From contig NZ_CP165734.1 in NCBI RefSeq assembly GCF_041200145.1, forward strand, positions 2,232,001 through 2,296,000: DNA of 64,000 nt, given 5' to 3'. This DNA is from Bradyrhizobium sp. LLZ17. GTDB lineage: Bacteria; Pseudomonadota; Alphaproteobacteria; Rhizobiales; Xanthobacteraceae. Of the stretch, positions 20,525 through 29,214 are shown piece by piece; the stretch's first letter is position 1, and each line of letters opens with the position of its first letter. Both the position numbers and the translations under genes were made by a program. The notes beneath the pieces are model-generated. The model ran no database searches, was not told the origin of the DNA, and saw only the letters and a program-made list of their open reading frames with translations.

Positions 20525-21030
20525 CGCACCGCTCCCTGCGAATTGCCCTGCGCAGTCGTCGCCGCAGGCTTGACGCTATCAGATGCCTTGGCGCCATAAT
20601 CGTCCTTCCAGTGCCCCTGTTTCTTCAGGGCATCGGCGACGTCCTTGGGCATGTAGGTCTCGTCGTGCTTGGCCAGCACCGTGTCGGCCTTGAACACGCC
20701 GTTGGCATCGAGCGCGCCTTCGGCGACGACGCCCTGCCCTTCGCGGAACAGATCGGGCAGGATGCCCTTGTACGCGACGGGCAGCTTGGCACCGCCGTCG
20801 GCCACTTCAAATGTCACCGCGAGATTGTCGCCGCGCTGCAGCGAGCCGGGCTGCACCAGGCCGCCGAGACGAAACCGCTTGCCGGGCTGGACGTGCTTCT
20901 CGGCGACCATGGTCGGGGTCGAGAAGAACACGATGGAGTCACGCAGCGCGTTGAGCACGAGCGCGGCGGCCAGCGCGAGCACGGCGAGCGAGCCGCCGAT
21001 GATGGTCATACGTCGCTGCTTGCGCGTCAT
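20521..21030 (-). CDS. ccmE: Cytochrome c maturation heme chaperone CcmE/CycJ
   Basis: A 169-residue periplasmic heme chaperone with an N-terminal anchor (about residues 8-28), an OB-fold beta barrel and the heme-binding site in [11 protein letters not shown], where the His forms the covalent heme bond and the Tyr is the second conserved residue. The C-terminal tail is flexible ([12 protein letters not shown]). I chose the ATG at 21030 (MTRKQRRM), 37 bases after ccmI; upstream readings overlap ccmI. Confidence 0.95.
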   Translation of the reverse strand: MTRKQRRMTIIGGSLAVLALAAALVLNALRDSIVFFSTPTMVAEKHVQPGKRFRLGGLVQPGSLQRGDNLAVTFEVADGGAKLPVAYKGILPDLFREGQGVVAEGALDANGVFKADTVLAKHDETYMPKDVADALKKQGHWKDDYGAKASDSVKPAATTAQGNSQGAVR

Positions 21031-21067
21031 GGCGTATCCGTTCTCCGCGCGTCTCGTTGCAAAATCG

Positions 21068-22195
21068 TCATCCGTCGAGCCCCAGAGTCTTGAGGCCTTC
21101 GTTGAGCTGGCGCAGCCGTTCGGCGTCGTTGGCGACCGCCTGACGGGCATCGGTCGAAGCACCCACCGCCTTATCGCGGTCGCCGATCACGAGATAGGCG
21201 CGCACCAGACGCAGCCAGCCGTCGACATCGTCGCCGTTCTGCTTCAACCGCGTGGCCAGACGTTCGACCATGCCGCGGATCATCGTGCCGCGATCGCCCT
21301 CGCTCATATCCTTTGAAGCTGCGATCGTGTCGTCCGACAATGTCGGCATCGTACCGCCGCCGCCGACGCGCGCCAGTGAGGATTGCACCAGAGGGCGCCA
21401 CGGCGCATCCGCCGGCGCCTTCGCAAGCAGCGCCCGCCAGATATTGGCCGCATCATCCTTGCGGCCGTCCTGCTCGGCGGCGAGCCCCAGGAAATAGTTC
21501 GCCTTGGGATCGTCGGCGTTGAGCGCATGCGCACGCTCGAACTCGGTCTTGGCGTCCGCCGTCACCACACCGCTGGCAGCGGCCGCGATCGCCTCGCCGA
21601 GATCCGACCGACGCTCCGGGCTCTCGCCGTTGTAGGTCAGCGCATTGCGATAGGCGCGCACCGCGTCGTCGAAGCGGCCCAGCCGTTCCAGTACCGGGGC
21701 GAGCACGCTCCAGCCGCGACCGTCGGTCGGATTCTTCTCCAGATGTTGCTCGACCTGCACGACGAGAGTCTCGAGCGACTGCGCCATGCCGGGTCCCGGC
21801 CCACGCTCCCGTTGCGCCAGCGGGAAGTCCTGAAGCTTCGGCGAACCGAGCGGAATGTACACGCCCATCGCGATGAGCGGCAGGCCGATGAGCGCCAGCA
21901 CGGCGGCCGCACGGCGCCATTTGAGATCGGACTTCGGCTCGGACACAGACTCGCTGCCGGCCGCGGCGAGCAGCCTGCGGCTGATCTCGACGCGCGCGGC
22001 TTCGGCTTCCGGCGCGGCTATCAGCCCCGAGGCGAGATCACGCTCGATCTCGGCCAGCTGGTCCTTGTAGACGGCGACCTCGCTGCCCTGATTCTCGGTG
22101 TCCTGGCGCTGTGCGCCTGCGCCACGGCCGAGCGGCCAGAGCACGGCGAAGATCGCCGCGACCGTCATCAGCGCGAACACGAACCATAGCGTCAT
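21068..22195 (-). CDS. ccmI: Cytochrome c biogenesis protein CcmI/CycH
   Basis: A 375-residue apocytochrome c chaperone. Two N-terminal membrane helices (about residues 2-20 and 92-112) flank a cytoplasmic segment with a coiled coil; a periplasmic TPR region follows ([32 protein letters not shown] repeats from about 150) that holds the C-terminal helix of apocytochrome. First gene of the ccm operon. The ATG at 22195 ([10 protein letters not shown]) follows a run of purines; a further 17 residues upstream would not form part of the helix. Two direct repeats and a palindrome lie 50-115 bases upstream. Confidence 0.92.
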   Translation of the reverse strand: MTLWFVFALMTVAAIFAVLWPLGRGAGAQRQDTENQGSEVAVYKDQLAEIERDLASGLIAAPEAEAARVEISRRLLAAAGSESVSEPKSDLKWRRAAAVLALIGLPLIAMGVYIPLGSPKLQDFPLAQRERGPGPGMAQSLETLVVQVEQHLEKNPTDGRGWSVLAPVLERLGRFDDAVRAYRNALTYNGESPERRSDLGEAIAAAASGVVTADAKTEFERAHALNADDPKANYFLGLAAEQDGRKDDAANIWRALLAKAPADAPWRPLVQSSLARVGGGGTMPTLSDDTIAASKDMSEGDRGTMIRGMVERLATRLKQNGDDVDGWLRLVRAYLVIGDRDKAVGASTDARQAVANDAERLRQLNEGLKTLGLDG

Positions 22196-22244
22196 CGGGC
22201 AAGCTTCCGGGAGGGCGCGAACCGCGCCCATCAATGGCTTTATC

Positions 22245-22274
22245 ACGTGGCCTTACACCACGTGGCTTTACACC
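22245..22274. promoter_or_regulatory. Tandem 15-bp direct repeat upstream of ccmI
   Basis: Two adjacent copies of ACGTGGCYTTACACC (22245-22259 and 22260-22274) match at 14 of 15 positions, and a third partial copy (ACGG) follows. Each starts with a CACGTG-like core. They lie 50-79 bases upstream of the ccmI start, where an activator of the operon would bind. No regulator is identifiable. Confidence 0.4.
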
Positions 22275-22292
22275 ACGGCCGGACAGGGCGGC

Positions 22293-22310
22293 AATTGACA
22301 ATTGTCAATT
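22293..22310. promoter_or_regulatory. Perfect 18-bp palindrome upstream of ccmI
   Basis: AATTGACAATTGTCAATT reads the same on both strands. It is the only AT-rich patch in a GC-rich gap and lies 98-115 bases before ccmI and about 45 bases past the stop of the next minus-strand gene. It could be an operator, or a short stem after that gene; there is no T-run. Confidence 0.4.
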
Positions 22311-22353
22311 CGGCGCGAGCGGCGCCGTCTCGAAGCGGTGGAAATCCAACGGC

Positions 22354-22623
22354 TTAGCCGATCTGGAAGTCCACGCTCTGGGCGGCATCCTCGCCGCGCC
22401 CGTTGAGCGCCTTCAGGAAATAGGTTCCTGGCGTGATCGCTTCCGGCAGTCTGATGCGCACGGCGCCCAGCGGAACCGGGGACGCAATTGTGGTGACTGT
22501 CTCAGGCAGTTGCCGACCGCTTGCCTTATCGACCAGCACCACCTTCGCGCTGACCATCAGTCTTTGATATTTGGCAACAATGACGCGGTTCTCAATCTCG
22601 ACGAAGCTGATAATTGGTTTCAT
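22354..22623 (-). CDS. Conserved hypothetical protein, small
   Basis: An 89-residue protein starting MKPIISFVEIENRVIVAKYQ from the ATG at 22623; a TTG at 22689 would give 111 residues. The pattern of alternating hydrophobic residues (VEIENRVIVAKYQ, MVSAKVVLVD, GAVRIRLPEAITPGTYFLKALN) suggests an all-beta, Ig-like or carbohydrate-binding-type domain. There is no signal peptide from the shorter start. I do not recognise a named family. It lies alone between the ccm operon and a 467-residue unknown on the same strand. Confidence 0.45.
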   Translation of the reverse strand: MKPIISFVEIENRVIVAKYQRLMVSAKVVLVDKASGRQLPETVTTIASPVPLGAVRIRLPEAITPGTYFLKALNGRGEDAAQSVDFQIG

Positions 22624-22723
22624 GCGCCCACAAATAAAATGTCCCCAAACATGCGCGGCGACCGTACGGCCGGCCACCAGCATCGTCAACCATAAATTGT
22701 GATCACGAAAAGATGCGCCTGGT

Positions 22724-24127
22724 TCAGCTGGCGCGCGTCGATTTTCGCTCGCCCGTTACCGCGTTTTCTGCGGCGCGGCTCATCAGCGAGGCGTAGTCGT
22801 CGCCGAACAGCACCTCGCAGAATCGGATCGCGGCCTGAACCTGCTGCTGGCGATAGGTGCGAACCTTGTGATCGGCCGCGCGCAGCGACTGCACCAGCGA
22901 TTCTGTCGACCGCTCCACATATTGCTGGAGGTCGGAATAGGTGCGCAACGTCACCTCGTTGATCGCGAGCTCGCTGGCATAATTGCGGCAAGTCGCGACG
23001 AAATCGATCAGCGCCACGGTCTCCTCGACCTCGGTGCTGTCGATGCGCGCCCCCGGCGGGATGTCCTTTTCCGCGCGCTGGCGCAGAATGCGCCGAACGC
23101 GGCCCGGAACGCTGTCGATCTCCGATTGCAGGGCATTGGAGATGTCGGCTCGGATCGAGGTCAGCTGCTTGCCCCAGGTGGAATCGTTGCGCAGATCAAG
23201 CTCCGTGCGCAGGCCGCGCACACCGTCATGCAGCGCCTTCAAATTGTCGGCAATGGTGTCGAAGCGGCTGCGCTTGATATCCGTGCGCAAATTCGCGGCA
23301 ACGCAGGACAAATCGTGCAGCGCCATCGTGACGGCAACGCCGTAGGGCGTCGCCGCGACGCGGATCTCGTCGTCCGACGCCGCGATCTTGATGGCGAGGC
23401 GGATGATCTGCCACGGCGCGGCCATGCGCTGGATCACCAGCGACAGCGCGAAGGGAAGCATCTGGGGCGTCTGGACCGCGGGAATGTTGAGCGCAGCAGT
23501 CACTGCGGCGACCTGGGGATCGCCGAACGTGCGCAGGAAGCGCGGAAGCTTTTCGTTGAGCGTGCCGATCGCCTCGCGGATCTGCAGCACCGCGCCGATC
23601 GAATAGAGATCCTCGATCACATTGGGCGGCCCGACGCGCGCGAGCGCGCGCGACTTGTCGCCGCCGCCCGGCCCGGTGAGCGCGAAGATCGCATCCGCCG
23701 CGACGGCCTGGAGATCATGGGCGAGCGTTTCGACCTGGCCGGCACTGTCGGCAGCCGGCATGCGCGCCAGCGTCGCCTCGAATTCGTTCAGCTTGGCCGG
23801 GGCACCGTCACGGCCGAGCCATTGCCAGATTGGCTGCAGCGAGGAGCGCCGGATCTGTCCGACCCGGGTTGGTGCGCCGGCGTCGACCAGGAACGGTTCC
23901 ACTATCTGGAACAGCAGCCGCGACAGATCCTCGGTGCGCGGCGGCGGGGCTTCCTCTGATTCGGTCTTGCGCACGATCTTGCGTAGCTGGTCGAGCACCA
24001 GGGTCGCCACAGCCGTGTCCTGGCCGCGCTCAAGCGCGCGCTCGAACTCCCGCATCAGCAGCGCCTGCGCCTGCGGCGGGAGCTGCGCGAGATATTCTCT
24101 CAGCCGCTCGATCGATGTCTGGCTCAT
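22724..24127 (-). CDS. Conserved hypothetical protein, helical, 467 residues
   Basis: A long soluble protein beginning MSQTSIERLREYLAQLPPQA at the ATG 24127. It is rich in alpha-helix throughout (RSRFDTIADNLKALHDGVRGLRTEL, VEETVALIDFVATCRNYASEL) with no signal peptide, membrane segment or catalytic motif that I can name. The reading is uninterrupted and shows the strong third-position GC of its neighbours, so it is a real gene. Homologues seem confined to Bradyrhizobium and relatives as far as I recall. Function unknown. Confidence 0.75.
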   Translation of the reverse strand: MSQTSIERLREYLAQLPPQAQALLMREFERALERGQDTAVATLVLDQLRKIVRKTESEEAPPPRTEDLSRLLFQIVEPFLVDAGAPTRVGQIRRSSLQPIWQWLGRDGAPAKLNEFEATLARMPAADSAGQVETLAHDLQAVAADAIFALTGPGGGDKSRALARVGPPNVIEDLYSIGAVLQIREAIGTLNEKLPRFLRTFGDPQVAAVTAALNIPAVQTPQMLPFALSLVIQRMAAPWQIIRLAIKIAASDDEIRVAATPYGVAVTMALHDLSCVAANLRTDIKRSRFDTIADNLKALHDGVRGLRTELDLRNDSTWGKQLTSIRADISNALQSEIDSVPGRVRRILRQRAEKDIPPGARIDSTEVEETVALIDFVATCRNYASELAINEVTLRTYSDLQQYVERSTESLVQSLRAADHKVRTYRQQQVQAAIRFCEVLFGDDYASLMSRAAENAVTGERKSTRAS

Positions 24128-24288
24128 GCGCCCGGGTAATGCACGCTGAAGTGGCGGACATGGGATGCGTCCGGGCGCGATCATAGGGGCGCGCGCCTTA
24201 AGAAGCCGTTGAGGAAGTTGCGGCGAATGCCCCCGATTTCGTCCGCATCGACGTCGGCTAGGGCAAAAAATCGCGCCGGAACAAGGGA

Positions 24289-25665
24289 TTATATTCCGGG
24301 CAGCACCAGCTCGGCCCGCAGGCCCCCGATCGGCGCGGGGCCGAGCGAGAGACTGCCGCCGTAGAGCGCGGCGAGATCGACCACGATGGAGAGGCCAAGC
24401 CCAGATCCGGGTTTGGATTCGTCGAGACGCTGGCCGCGCCGCGAGACCTGGGCGCGCTCGGCCTCCGACAGGCCCCGCCCGTCGTCATCGACGAGCAGCC
24501 GCAGCCGCGGGCCGGCGCCGGCCTGCTGCGGGGGGTCCACCAAAACCTCGATAAAGACCCGCGAGGCCGCCCATTTGCAGGCATTGTCCACGAGATTGCC
24601 GACCATCTCCTCAAGGTCCTGCCGCTCGCCGCGGAACTTGGCCGACGGATCGGCCTTGGTCTCGACGACGATGCCGCGGCCGCGGTGGATCTTCTCCATG
24701 GTCCGGCGCAAGGCCTCGATGGCCGGCGCGACCTCCGTGACGGTCCCGACGACGGAGACCCTTGCCGCGATCCGGGCGCGCTCAAGATGATGGGCGACCT
24801 GATCGCGCATCACGTCCGCCTGCTCCATCACCTTGGCGGCGAACGGATCGGCGGCATGCGCGTTGGCCTCGTTGACGATGACCGAGAGCGGCGTCTTGAT
24901 CGCATGCGCGAGATTGCCGACATGGGTGCGGGCGCGCTCGACGATCTCGCGGTTGGCATCGATCAGCGCGTTGGTTTCGCGCGCCAGCGGCGCGATCTCG
25001 ACCGGGAATTCGCCCTCGAGCCGCTCCGCCCGGCCGGAACGGATGTCGGCGATGGACTCCGAGATGCGCTTGAGCGGCGCCAAACCGAATCGCACCTGAA
25101 ACACCGTGGTCAGCAGCAGCACGATGCCGAGCGCGGTAAAGGTGCCGCCGAGATAATAGTCGAAGCTGCGCGTCTCGTCGAAAATCTCGGTGTCGTCGCC
25201 GGCGACGCTGATGAGATATTTTCCGTCGCTGCCGAGATCGACCGGCCGCTCCACCATCCGCAGGTTCTGCCCCTCCGGCCCGTCGACATAAGCGAGGCGG
25301 ATGCCGGCGGCCGTGAGCTCGGCGCCCTGCTCTTCCAGCTTCGGCAGCTTCTTGTCCCACAGCGAGCGCGACGAGCGCACCTCCGGCTTTTCCGTGTCGG
25401 TGCGCGTGATCTGCCAATACCAGCCGGACAGCGGCAGCTCGAACAAGGGCTCGCCGAGCGACTGGAACTGACGATCCGGCGGCTCGTCGGGAGTCGCGAC
25501 CTCGGCGATCAGCGTGCGCAGATAGAGATTGAGCCGGCGGTCGAAGGCGCGCTCGGTGGCATTCTTGTAGACGGACGACAGCGCAACGCCGGTGATGGCC
25601 AGGATCACCACGAGCCAGGCGGTCGCCGACAGGAACAGTCGGTTGGCAAGCGAGCTAGCGGCCAT
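24289..25665 (-). CDS. Sensor histidine kinase, FeuQ/PhoQ-like
   Basis: A 458-residue inner-membrane kinase. Helices at about residues 8-28 and 160-182 flank an acidic periplasmic sensor of about 130 residues (PDEPPDRQFQSLGEPL, ETRSFDYYLGG). A HAMP region follows, then His254 in NLAHAIKTPLSVIVNEANAHA and the ATPase domain (NLVDNACKWA, DDDGRGLSEAER, GSGLGLSIVVDLAALYGG). The ATG at 25665 is used; an in-frame GTG at 25686 would add seven residues. It lies 105 bases after its response regulator. Sequence style resembles rhizobial FeuQ, which senses osmotic or envelope conditions; that match is from memory. Confidence 0.88.
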   Translation of the reverse strand: MAASSLANRLFLSATAWLVVILAITGVALSSVYKNATERAFDRRLNLYLRTLIAEVATPDEPPDRQFQSLGEPLFELPLSGWYWQITRTDTEKPEVRSSRSLWDKKLPKLEEQGAELTAAGIRLAYVDGPEGQNLRMVERPVDLGSDGKYLISVAGDDTEIFDETRSFDYYLGGTFTALGIVLLLTTVFQVRFGLAPLKRISESIADIRSGRAERLEGEFPVEIAPLARETNALIDANREIVERARTHVGNLAHAIKTPLSVIVNEANAHAADPFAAKVMEQADVMRDQVAHHLERARIAARVSVVGTVTEVAPAIEALRRTMEKIHRGRGIVVETKADPSAKFRGERQDLEEMVGNLVDNACKWAASRVFIEVLVDPPQQAGAGPRLRLLVDDDGRGLSEAERAQVSRRGQRLDESKPGSGLGLSIVVDLAALYGGSLSLGPAPIGGLRAELVLPGI

Positions 25666-25770
25666 CGGCGGGGTTCCGGCGGGCACGGGATGGCGGATCG
25701 TCGGACGTCATGACCCGACCAAGGGCCCTGTGTCCGGCCGGCCGTCAAGCCCAAGTGACGTCAAGAGGCG

Positions 25771-26436
25771 TCAAGCGGCCGGCGGGGTCAGGAGATAGCC
25801 GAGCCCGCGGACGGTCTGGATGATGTCGACGTCGAGCTTCTTGCGGATGCGGCCGACAAAAACCTCGATCGTATTGGAGTCGCGGTCAAAGTCCTGGTCG
25901 TAGAGATGCTCGACGAGTTCGGTGCGGGAGACGACGCGGCCCGAGTGGTGCATCAGGTAGGCCAGAAGCCGATATTCGTGCGAGGTCATCTTCACGGGGT
26001 TGCCGGAGACGCTGACCCGGCCGGTCCTGGTATCAAGCGTGACCGGGCCGCAGCTCAGTTCGCTCTGGGCATGGCCGGTGGAACGGCGCAGCAGCGCGCG
26101 GATGCGCGCCAGCACCTCCTCGAGATGGAACGGCTTTGCGACATAGTCGTCGGCGCCGGCATCGAACCCCTGCACCTTGTCGCTCCAGCGATCGCGCGCG
26201 GTGAGGATCAGGACCGGCATGGTGCGGCCGTTGCGGCGCCAGGCCTCCAGCACCGAGATGCCGTCCTTCTTCGGCAAGCCGATATCGAGCACGACGGCGT
26301 CGTACGGCTCGTTGTCGCCGAGATAATGCCCCTCCTCACCGTCGAAGGCGCGATCGACGACGTAGCCGGCGTCCGTCAGCGCCTTGGTGAGCTGGCGATT
26401 GAGATCAGGGTCGTCCTCGACAACGAGCAGGCGCAC
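25771..26436 (-). CDS. Response regulator, OmpR family, FeuP/PhoP-like
   Basis: A 221-residue regulator: receiver with Asp51 (VVLDIGLPKKDG), conserved Lys in VAKPFH, and a C-terminal winged helix (TSHEYRLLAYLMHHSGRVVS, TIEVFVGRIRKKL). Phrases such as EPYDAVVLDIGLP, RDRWSDKVQGFDAGADDYVAKPFH and LVEHLYDQDFDRDSNTIEVF closely resemble rhizobial FeuP, which controls cyclic beta-glucan export genes in Sinorhizobium. The assignment is from remembered resemblance. The start is GTG 26436 with TTGGAGA six bases upstream. A direct repeat typical of such regulators lies 57-72 bases upstream, suggesting autoregulation. Confidence 0.9.
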   Translation of the reverse strand: MRLLVVEDDPDLNRQLTKALTDAGYVVDRAFDGEEGHYLGDNEPYDAVVLDIGLPKKDGISVLEAWRRNGRTMPVLILTARDRWSDKVQGFDAGADDYVAKPFHLEEVLARIRALLRRSTGHAQSELSCGPVTLDTRTGRVSVSGNPVKMTSHEYRLLAYLMHHSGRVVSRTELVEHLYDQDFDRDSNTIEVFVGRIRKKLDVDIIQTVRGLGYLLTPPAA

Positions 26437-26492
26437 GCTTGTCTCCAAAGATAGGCCGCATGAATGACCACCGGAGATGAGCAATTCCGGCG

Positions 26493-26508
26493 TGAACTGA
26501 ATATGAAC
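26493..26508. promoter_or_regulatory. Direct-repeat operator candidate for the FeuP-like regulator
   Basis: TGAAC occurs at 26493-26497 and again at 26504-26508, 11 bases apart (one helical turn), inside TGAACTGAATATGAAC. Direct repeats with this spacing are the usual site for OmpR/PhoP-family dimers. The site lies 57-72 bases before the regulator's GTG, a good place for autoregulation. Confidence 0.5.
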
Positions 26509-26663
26509 ACCGGGAACCGGCTTACGTTACTTTTTGGTCATTTGCGACCCGCTCGCGCACCGACACGACTGCGCCCGCCAGGCCAGCGGACGAGCCGGTG
26601 GCGTGGCGGGCGCAGTGTGCCGCGTGACGCGGCGAGTCGGAAGGTGCAGCGCGGATCCGGCCT

Positions 26664-26819
26664 TCAGGTCCGGAAGAACACGAACCAGACGACGGCGAGG
26701 ATCAGGATCGCAAGGCCGGTCGAGATGGCAAGCAACGCCGCCACGGACGGCCCTGGCTCGCCCTGGCGTGCCTCGGTCGAGGTTTCGACGATCGGACGCT
26801 GCTCTCGCCTGGTTGCCAT
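26664..26819 (-). CDS. Small single-helix membrane protein, 51 residues
   Basis: A short gene not longer than 51 codons: MATRREQRPIVETSTE, a polar stretch, then one hydrophobic helix (AALLAISTGLAILILAVVWF, about residues 28-47) and a short FFRT end. The start ATG at 26819 has GAGGT eight bases upstream, a good ribosome-binding site. The cytoplasmic N-terminus and single C-terminal anchor give a tail-anchored topology. It lies upstream of the FeuPQ-like genes on the same strand. In Sinorhizobium a small protein gene (feuN) upstream of feuPQ restrains the kinase; the analogy is positional only and I claim no sequence similarity. Confidence 0.6.
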   Translation of the reverse strand: MATRREQRPIVETSTEARQGEPGPSVAALLAISTGLAILILAVVWFVFFRT

Positions 26820-27054
26820 GATGGTGACCTCAATCTCCGGCCGTCTTTCGATGTCGCAACATCGTCACAGCCTCGTCTCGCGGGGCAACGCCTGATCCGA
26901 AATGATGTTCCGGACTTTGCATTTGGATCAGGCAGCAACCGCCCGCCCCGCGGCCGGTTAACGCAGTTGCAGGATTCCGCATCCCGCCTCGCTATGATTC
27001 GCTGTTCCCCGATGGTATTCTCGTCAGCTGTCCCTGTTGCGTTTGGAGTAGCCC

Positions 27055-28029
27055 ATGGCCCCCCGTGCCAATTGGAAGGGTTTTCTGCGCCTCTCGCTCG
27101 TGACCTGCCCGGTCGCGCTCTATCCGGCCACGTCGGATACCGAGAAGGTCTCGTTCAACCAGATCAACCGCAAGACCGGCCACCGGATCAAGTACCTCAA
27201 GGTCGACGCCGAGACCGGCGACGAGGTGACCTCCGAGGACATCGTCAAGGGCTACAAGGTCGACACCGACACCTATATCGAGGTCAGCAAGGACGAGCTC
27301 GACGAGATCGCGCTGGACTCGACCCATACGATCGAGATCGACGAATTCGTGCCGAAGGCGGACATCGACAACCGCTACCTGATCCGCCCCTACTATCTCG
27401 TGCCGGACGGCAAGGTCGGCCATGACGCCTATGCGGTGATCCGCGAGACCATCCGCAGCATGGACAAGGTCGCGATCGGCCGCGTGGTGCTGACCAACCG
27501 CGAGCACATCATCGCGCTTGAGCCGCTCGAGACCGGCCTGATGGGCACTCTGCTGCGCTACCCCTACGAGGTGCGCAGCGAGAAGGAGTATTTCGACGAC
27601 ATTCAGGACGTGAAGCTGACCAAGGACATGCTCGACCTCGCCAGGCATATCGTCGAGAAGAAGTCCGGCGCGTTCGAACCCGAGCTGTTCGAGGATCACT
27701 ACGAGACCGCGCTGATCGAACTCATCAACAAGAAGCGTTCCGGCGCGCCGATCGCGACCAAGGCGGCGCCGAAGACGGGCGGCAACGTCATCAACCTGAT
27801 GGATGCGTTGAAGAAGAGCATTGCCAACGAGAAGGACGTAGCGCCCGCAGCCAAGACCGCGGTCAACGCCGCCAAGGGCAAGAAGCCGAAGAAGCGCGTG
27901 GAGGGCCAGCGCGAGATGCTGCTGCCGATCGCGGGCAAGGGCGGCAAGGAAGCTGCAGCCAAGGCGGCTGCACCCAAGAAGGCCGAGAAGCCGGTGCGCG
28001 CGCCGGCGCGGACCAAGAAGGCGGGCTGA
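27055..28029 (+). CDS. ku: Ku protein for non-homologous end joining
   Basis: A 324-residue bacterial Ku: MAPRANWKGFLRLSLVTCPVALYPA is the hallmark N-terminus of the DNA-encircling beta-barrel core (residues 1-240). The rest (about 250-324) is a Lys/Ala-rich tail (KGKKPKKR, APARTKKAG) typical of DNA-threading extensions. It binds double-strand ends and recruits LigD. No ligD lies in the window, so the partner must be elsewhere. Rhizobia often carry several ku genes. The ATG follows TTGGAGTAGCCC, with GGAG at proper spacing. Confidence 0.93.
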   Translation: MAPRANWKGFLRLSLVTCPVALYPATSDTEKVSFNQINRKTGHRIKYLKVDAETGDEVTSEDIVKGYKVDTDTYIEVSKDELDEIALDSTHTIEIDEFVPKADIDNRYLIRPYYLVPDGKVGHDAYAVIRETIRSMDKVAIGRVVLTNREHIIALEPLETGLMGTLLRYPYEVRSEKEYFDDIQDVKLTKDMLDLARHIVEKKSGAFEPELFEDHYETALIELINKKRSGAPIATKAAPKTGGNVINLMDALKKSIANEKDVAPAAKTAVNAAKGKKPKKRVEGQREMLLPIAGKGGKEAAAKAAAPKKAEKPVRAPARTKKAG

Positions 28030-28087
28030 CGACATCATATCGCTGATCGCATCGTGATGCCTCTCCTCATCGGTCCGGCGGCCTGAC

Positions 28088-28324
28088 ATGCCCTGGTCGA
28101 CGCCGTTCGAGGATCCGATCGCGTTACGCGGCGGCCGCAGGTTGCGCACGCTGCAACAGGCCGCCGACTACATCATGCAGCTGCCCGAGGCCGAGCAGCA
28201 GGAGCCGCGCTGGCAAATAGCGGTCGAGACACTCATCAACGCTGCGGAGAACGGCGGCGGCTGGGTGATGTTTGCCCGCATCGGCATGCTGCGTGCACTG
28301 AACGCCGACGAGACGCATGGATGA
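28088..28324 (+). CDS. Conserved small hypothetical protein
   Basis: A 78-residue protein (MPWSTPFEDPIALRGGRRLR) with a helical centre (AADYIMQLPEAEQQEPRWQIAVETLINAA cut by polar residues) and an ending MFARIGMLRALNAD. Proteins with this MPWSTPFEDPI start, AADYI..LP..E centre and ARIGMLRALN end are common in Bradyrhizobium; no function is known to me. It follows ku by 58 bases on the same strand. Confidence 0.7.
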   Translation: MPWSTPFEDPIALRGGRRLRTLQQAADYIMQLPEAEQQEPRWQIAVETLINAAENGGGWVMFARIGMLRALNADETHG

Positions 28325-28514
28325 GCGCAGAGCTCGGCATGCTTGCCGATCGGTTGACGAACAGCCTCAACAATCTCTTAAAGCGCCACGGTGCCTTTCG
28401 GCACGGCCGTGCAATCATGCCGCACCGGGTATTCCTACGGGAGGCAAAATTAACCGTCGGTTCGCTTTGCGCACATCACGGTCCGCCATCGATCGAGCCA
28501 GGGTTCGCACCACC

Positions 28515-28697
28515 GTGCAGCAGCAGGACGCCAGAAAGAACTACATCGGCATCGTGAGCGACACGACCGAGGACGAGCGGATTTCAAACGCTACCGTGCG
28601 CGCGCAGCCGCATATGGTGAGCGATCTGGTCCGTCGCATCGCGGCAGCACTGGGACGCTCTCGTAAACGCGCACCGGAACCCGCCGGCACGCGTTGA
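28515..28697 (+). CDS. Possible small hypothetical protein in a 604-base gap
   Basis: A 60-codon frame from GTG 28515 reads VQQQDARKNYIGIVSDTTED and then a basic helical end (DLVRRIAAALGRSRKRAPEP). Amino-acid composition looks protein-like, whereas the same frame further upstream (from 28317) looks random. There is no clear ribosome-binding site. The rest of the gap 28325-28928 holds only the Flp pilin promoter region; a frame at 28321-28557 beginning inside the previous stop seems spurious towards its end. Confidence 0.3.
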   Translation: MQQQDARKNYIGIVSDTTEDERISNATVRAQPHMVSDLVRRIAAALGRSRKRAPEPAGTR

Positions 28698-28928
28698 GGC
28701 GCCGCCATGGCCGGCGCCGATGCCGTTCGACCCCGGTAGTGTCCCGGGGCGCGTTTCGGTTCATTTCAATTGGATAATGAAACCTTCGTTTAACGGCTAT
28801 TAGCTTAAGAGATTGCGGGCAAGGTCGGCCGAACCTGTATTTCCTGGTGCGCGCAAAAGCCAGGTCGTCAATTTACCAATTTGATAACGCCGCCAGCATA
28901 CATTGAACCGGATAAAGAGGAGTTGGCG

Positions 28929-29093
28929 ATGACTTTGCTCAAGTCTTTTCTTGCCGATGAAAATGCCGCCACCGCGATCGAGTACGGCCTGATCGCCGCG
29001 GGTATTGCGCTCGCCATCGTGACGGTTGTGACCAACACGGGGAGCGTCCTCCTCAGCAATAAGTTCAACTCGATCAGCGCGGCCACGAAGTAA
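28929..29093 (+). CDS. Flp/Fap-type pilin
   Basis: A 54-residue Flp pilin precursor: short leader MTLLKSFLADENAA, then TAIEYGLIAAGIALAIVTVV, the conserved Glu-Tyr pair and hydrophobic helix that assemble into type IVb tight-adherence pili. The ATG at 28929 has AGGAG seven bases upstream; a further upstream start is not supported. No tad/cpa assembly genes lie in the window, so this is a solitary pilin gene that would depend on a Tad system elsewhere. Confidence 0.88.
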   Translation: MTLLKSFLADENAATAIEYGLIAAGIALAIVTVVTNTGSVLLSNKFNSISAATK

Positions 29094-29214
29094 ATCCCAA
29101 TCTCGTCATCGCGTGCCGATGGTTCGCGCGGCGCCGCCCGATGACAGGCGCTTCTGACCCAACAGAGGTCCTGCTCATTGACAAAAGGTCGATAAAACCC
29201 GGAATACCGTTCCG

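Noticed and set aside
28408..28430. A short hairpin GTGCC-TTTC-GGCAC suggestive of a small RNA
   Set aside because: Five base pairs only, no T-run and no promoter; too weak to report.
28321..28557. A plus-strand 78-codon frame starting inside the stop of the small gene after ku
   Set aside because: The first 30 residues look plausible, but the rest is random and overlaps a better candidate (28515-28697) in another frame.
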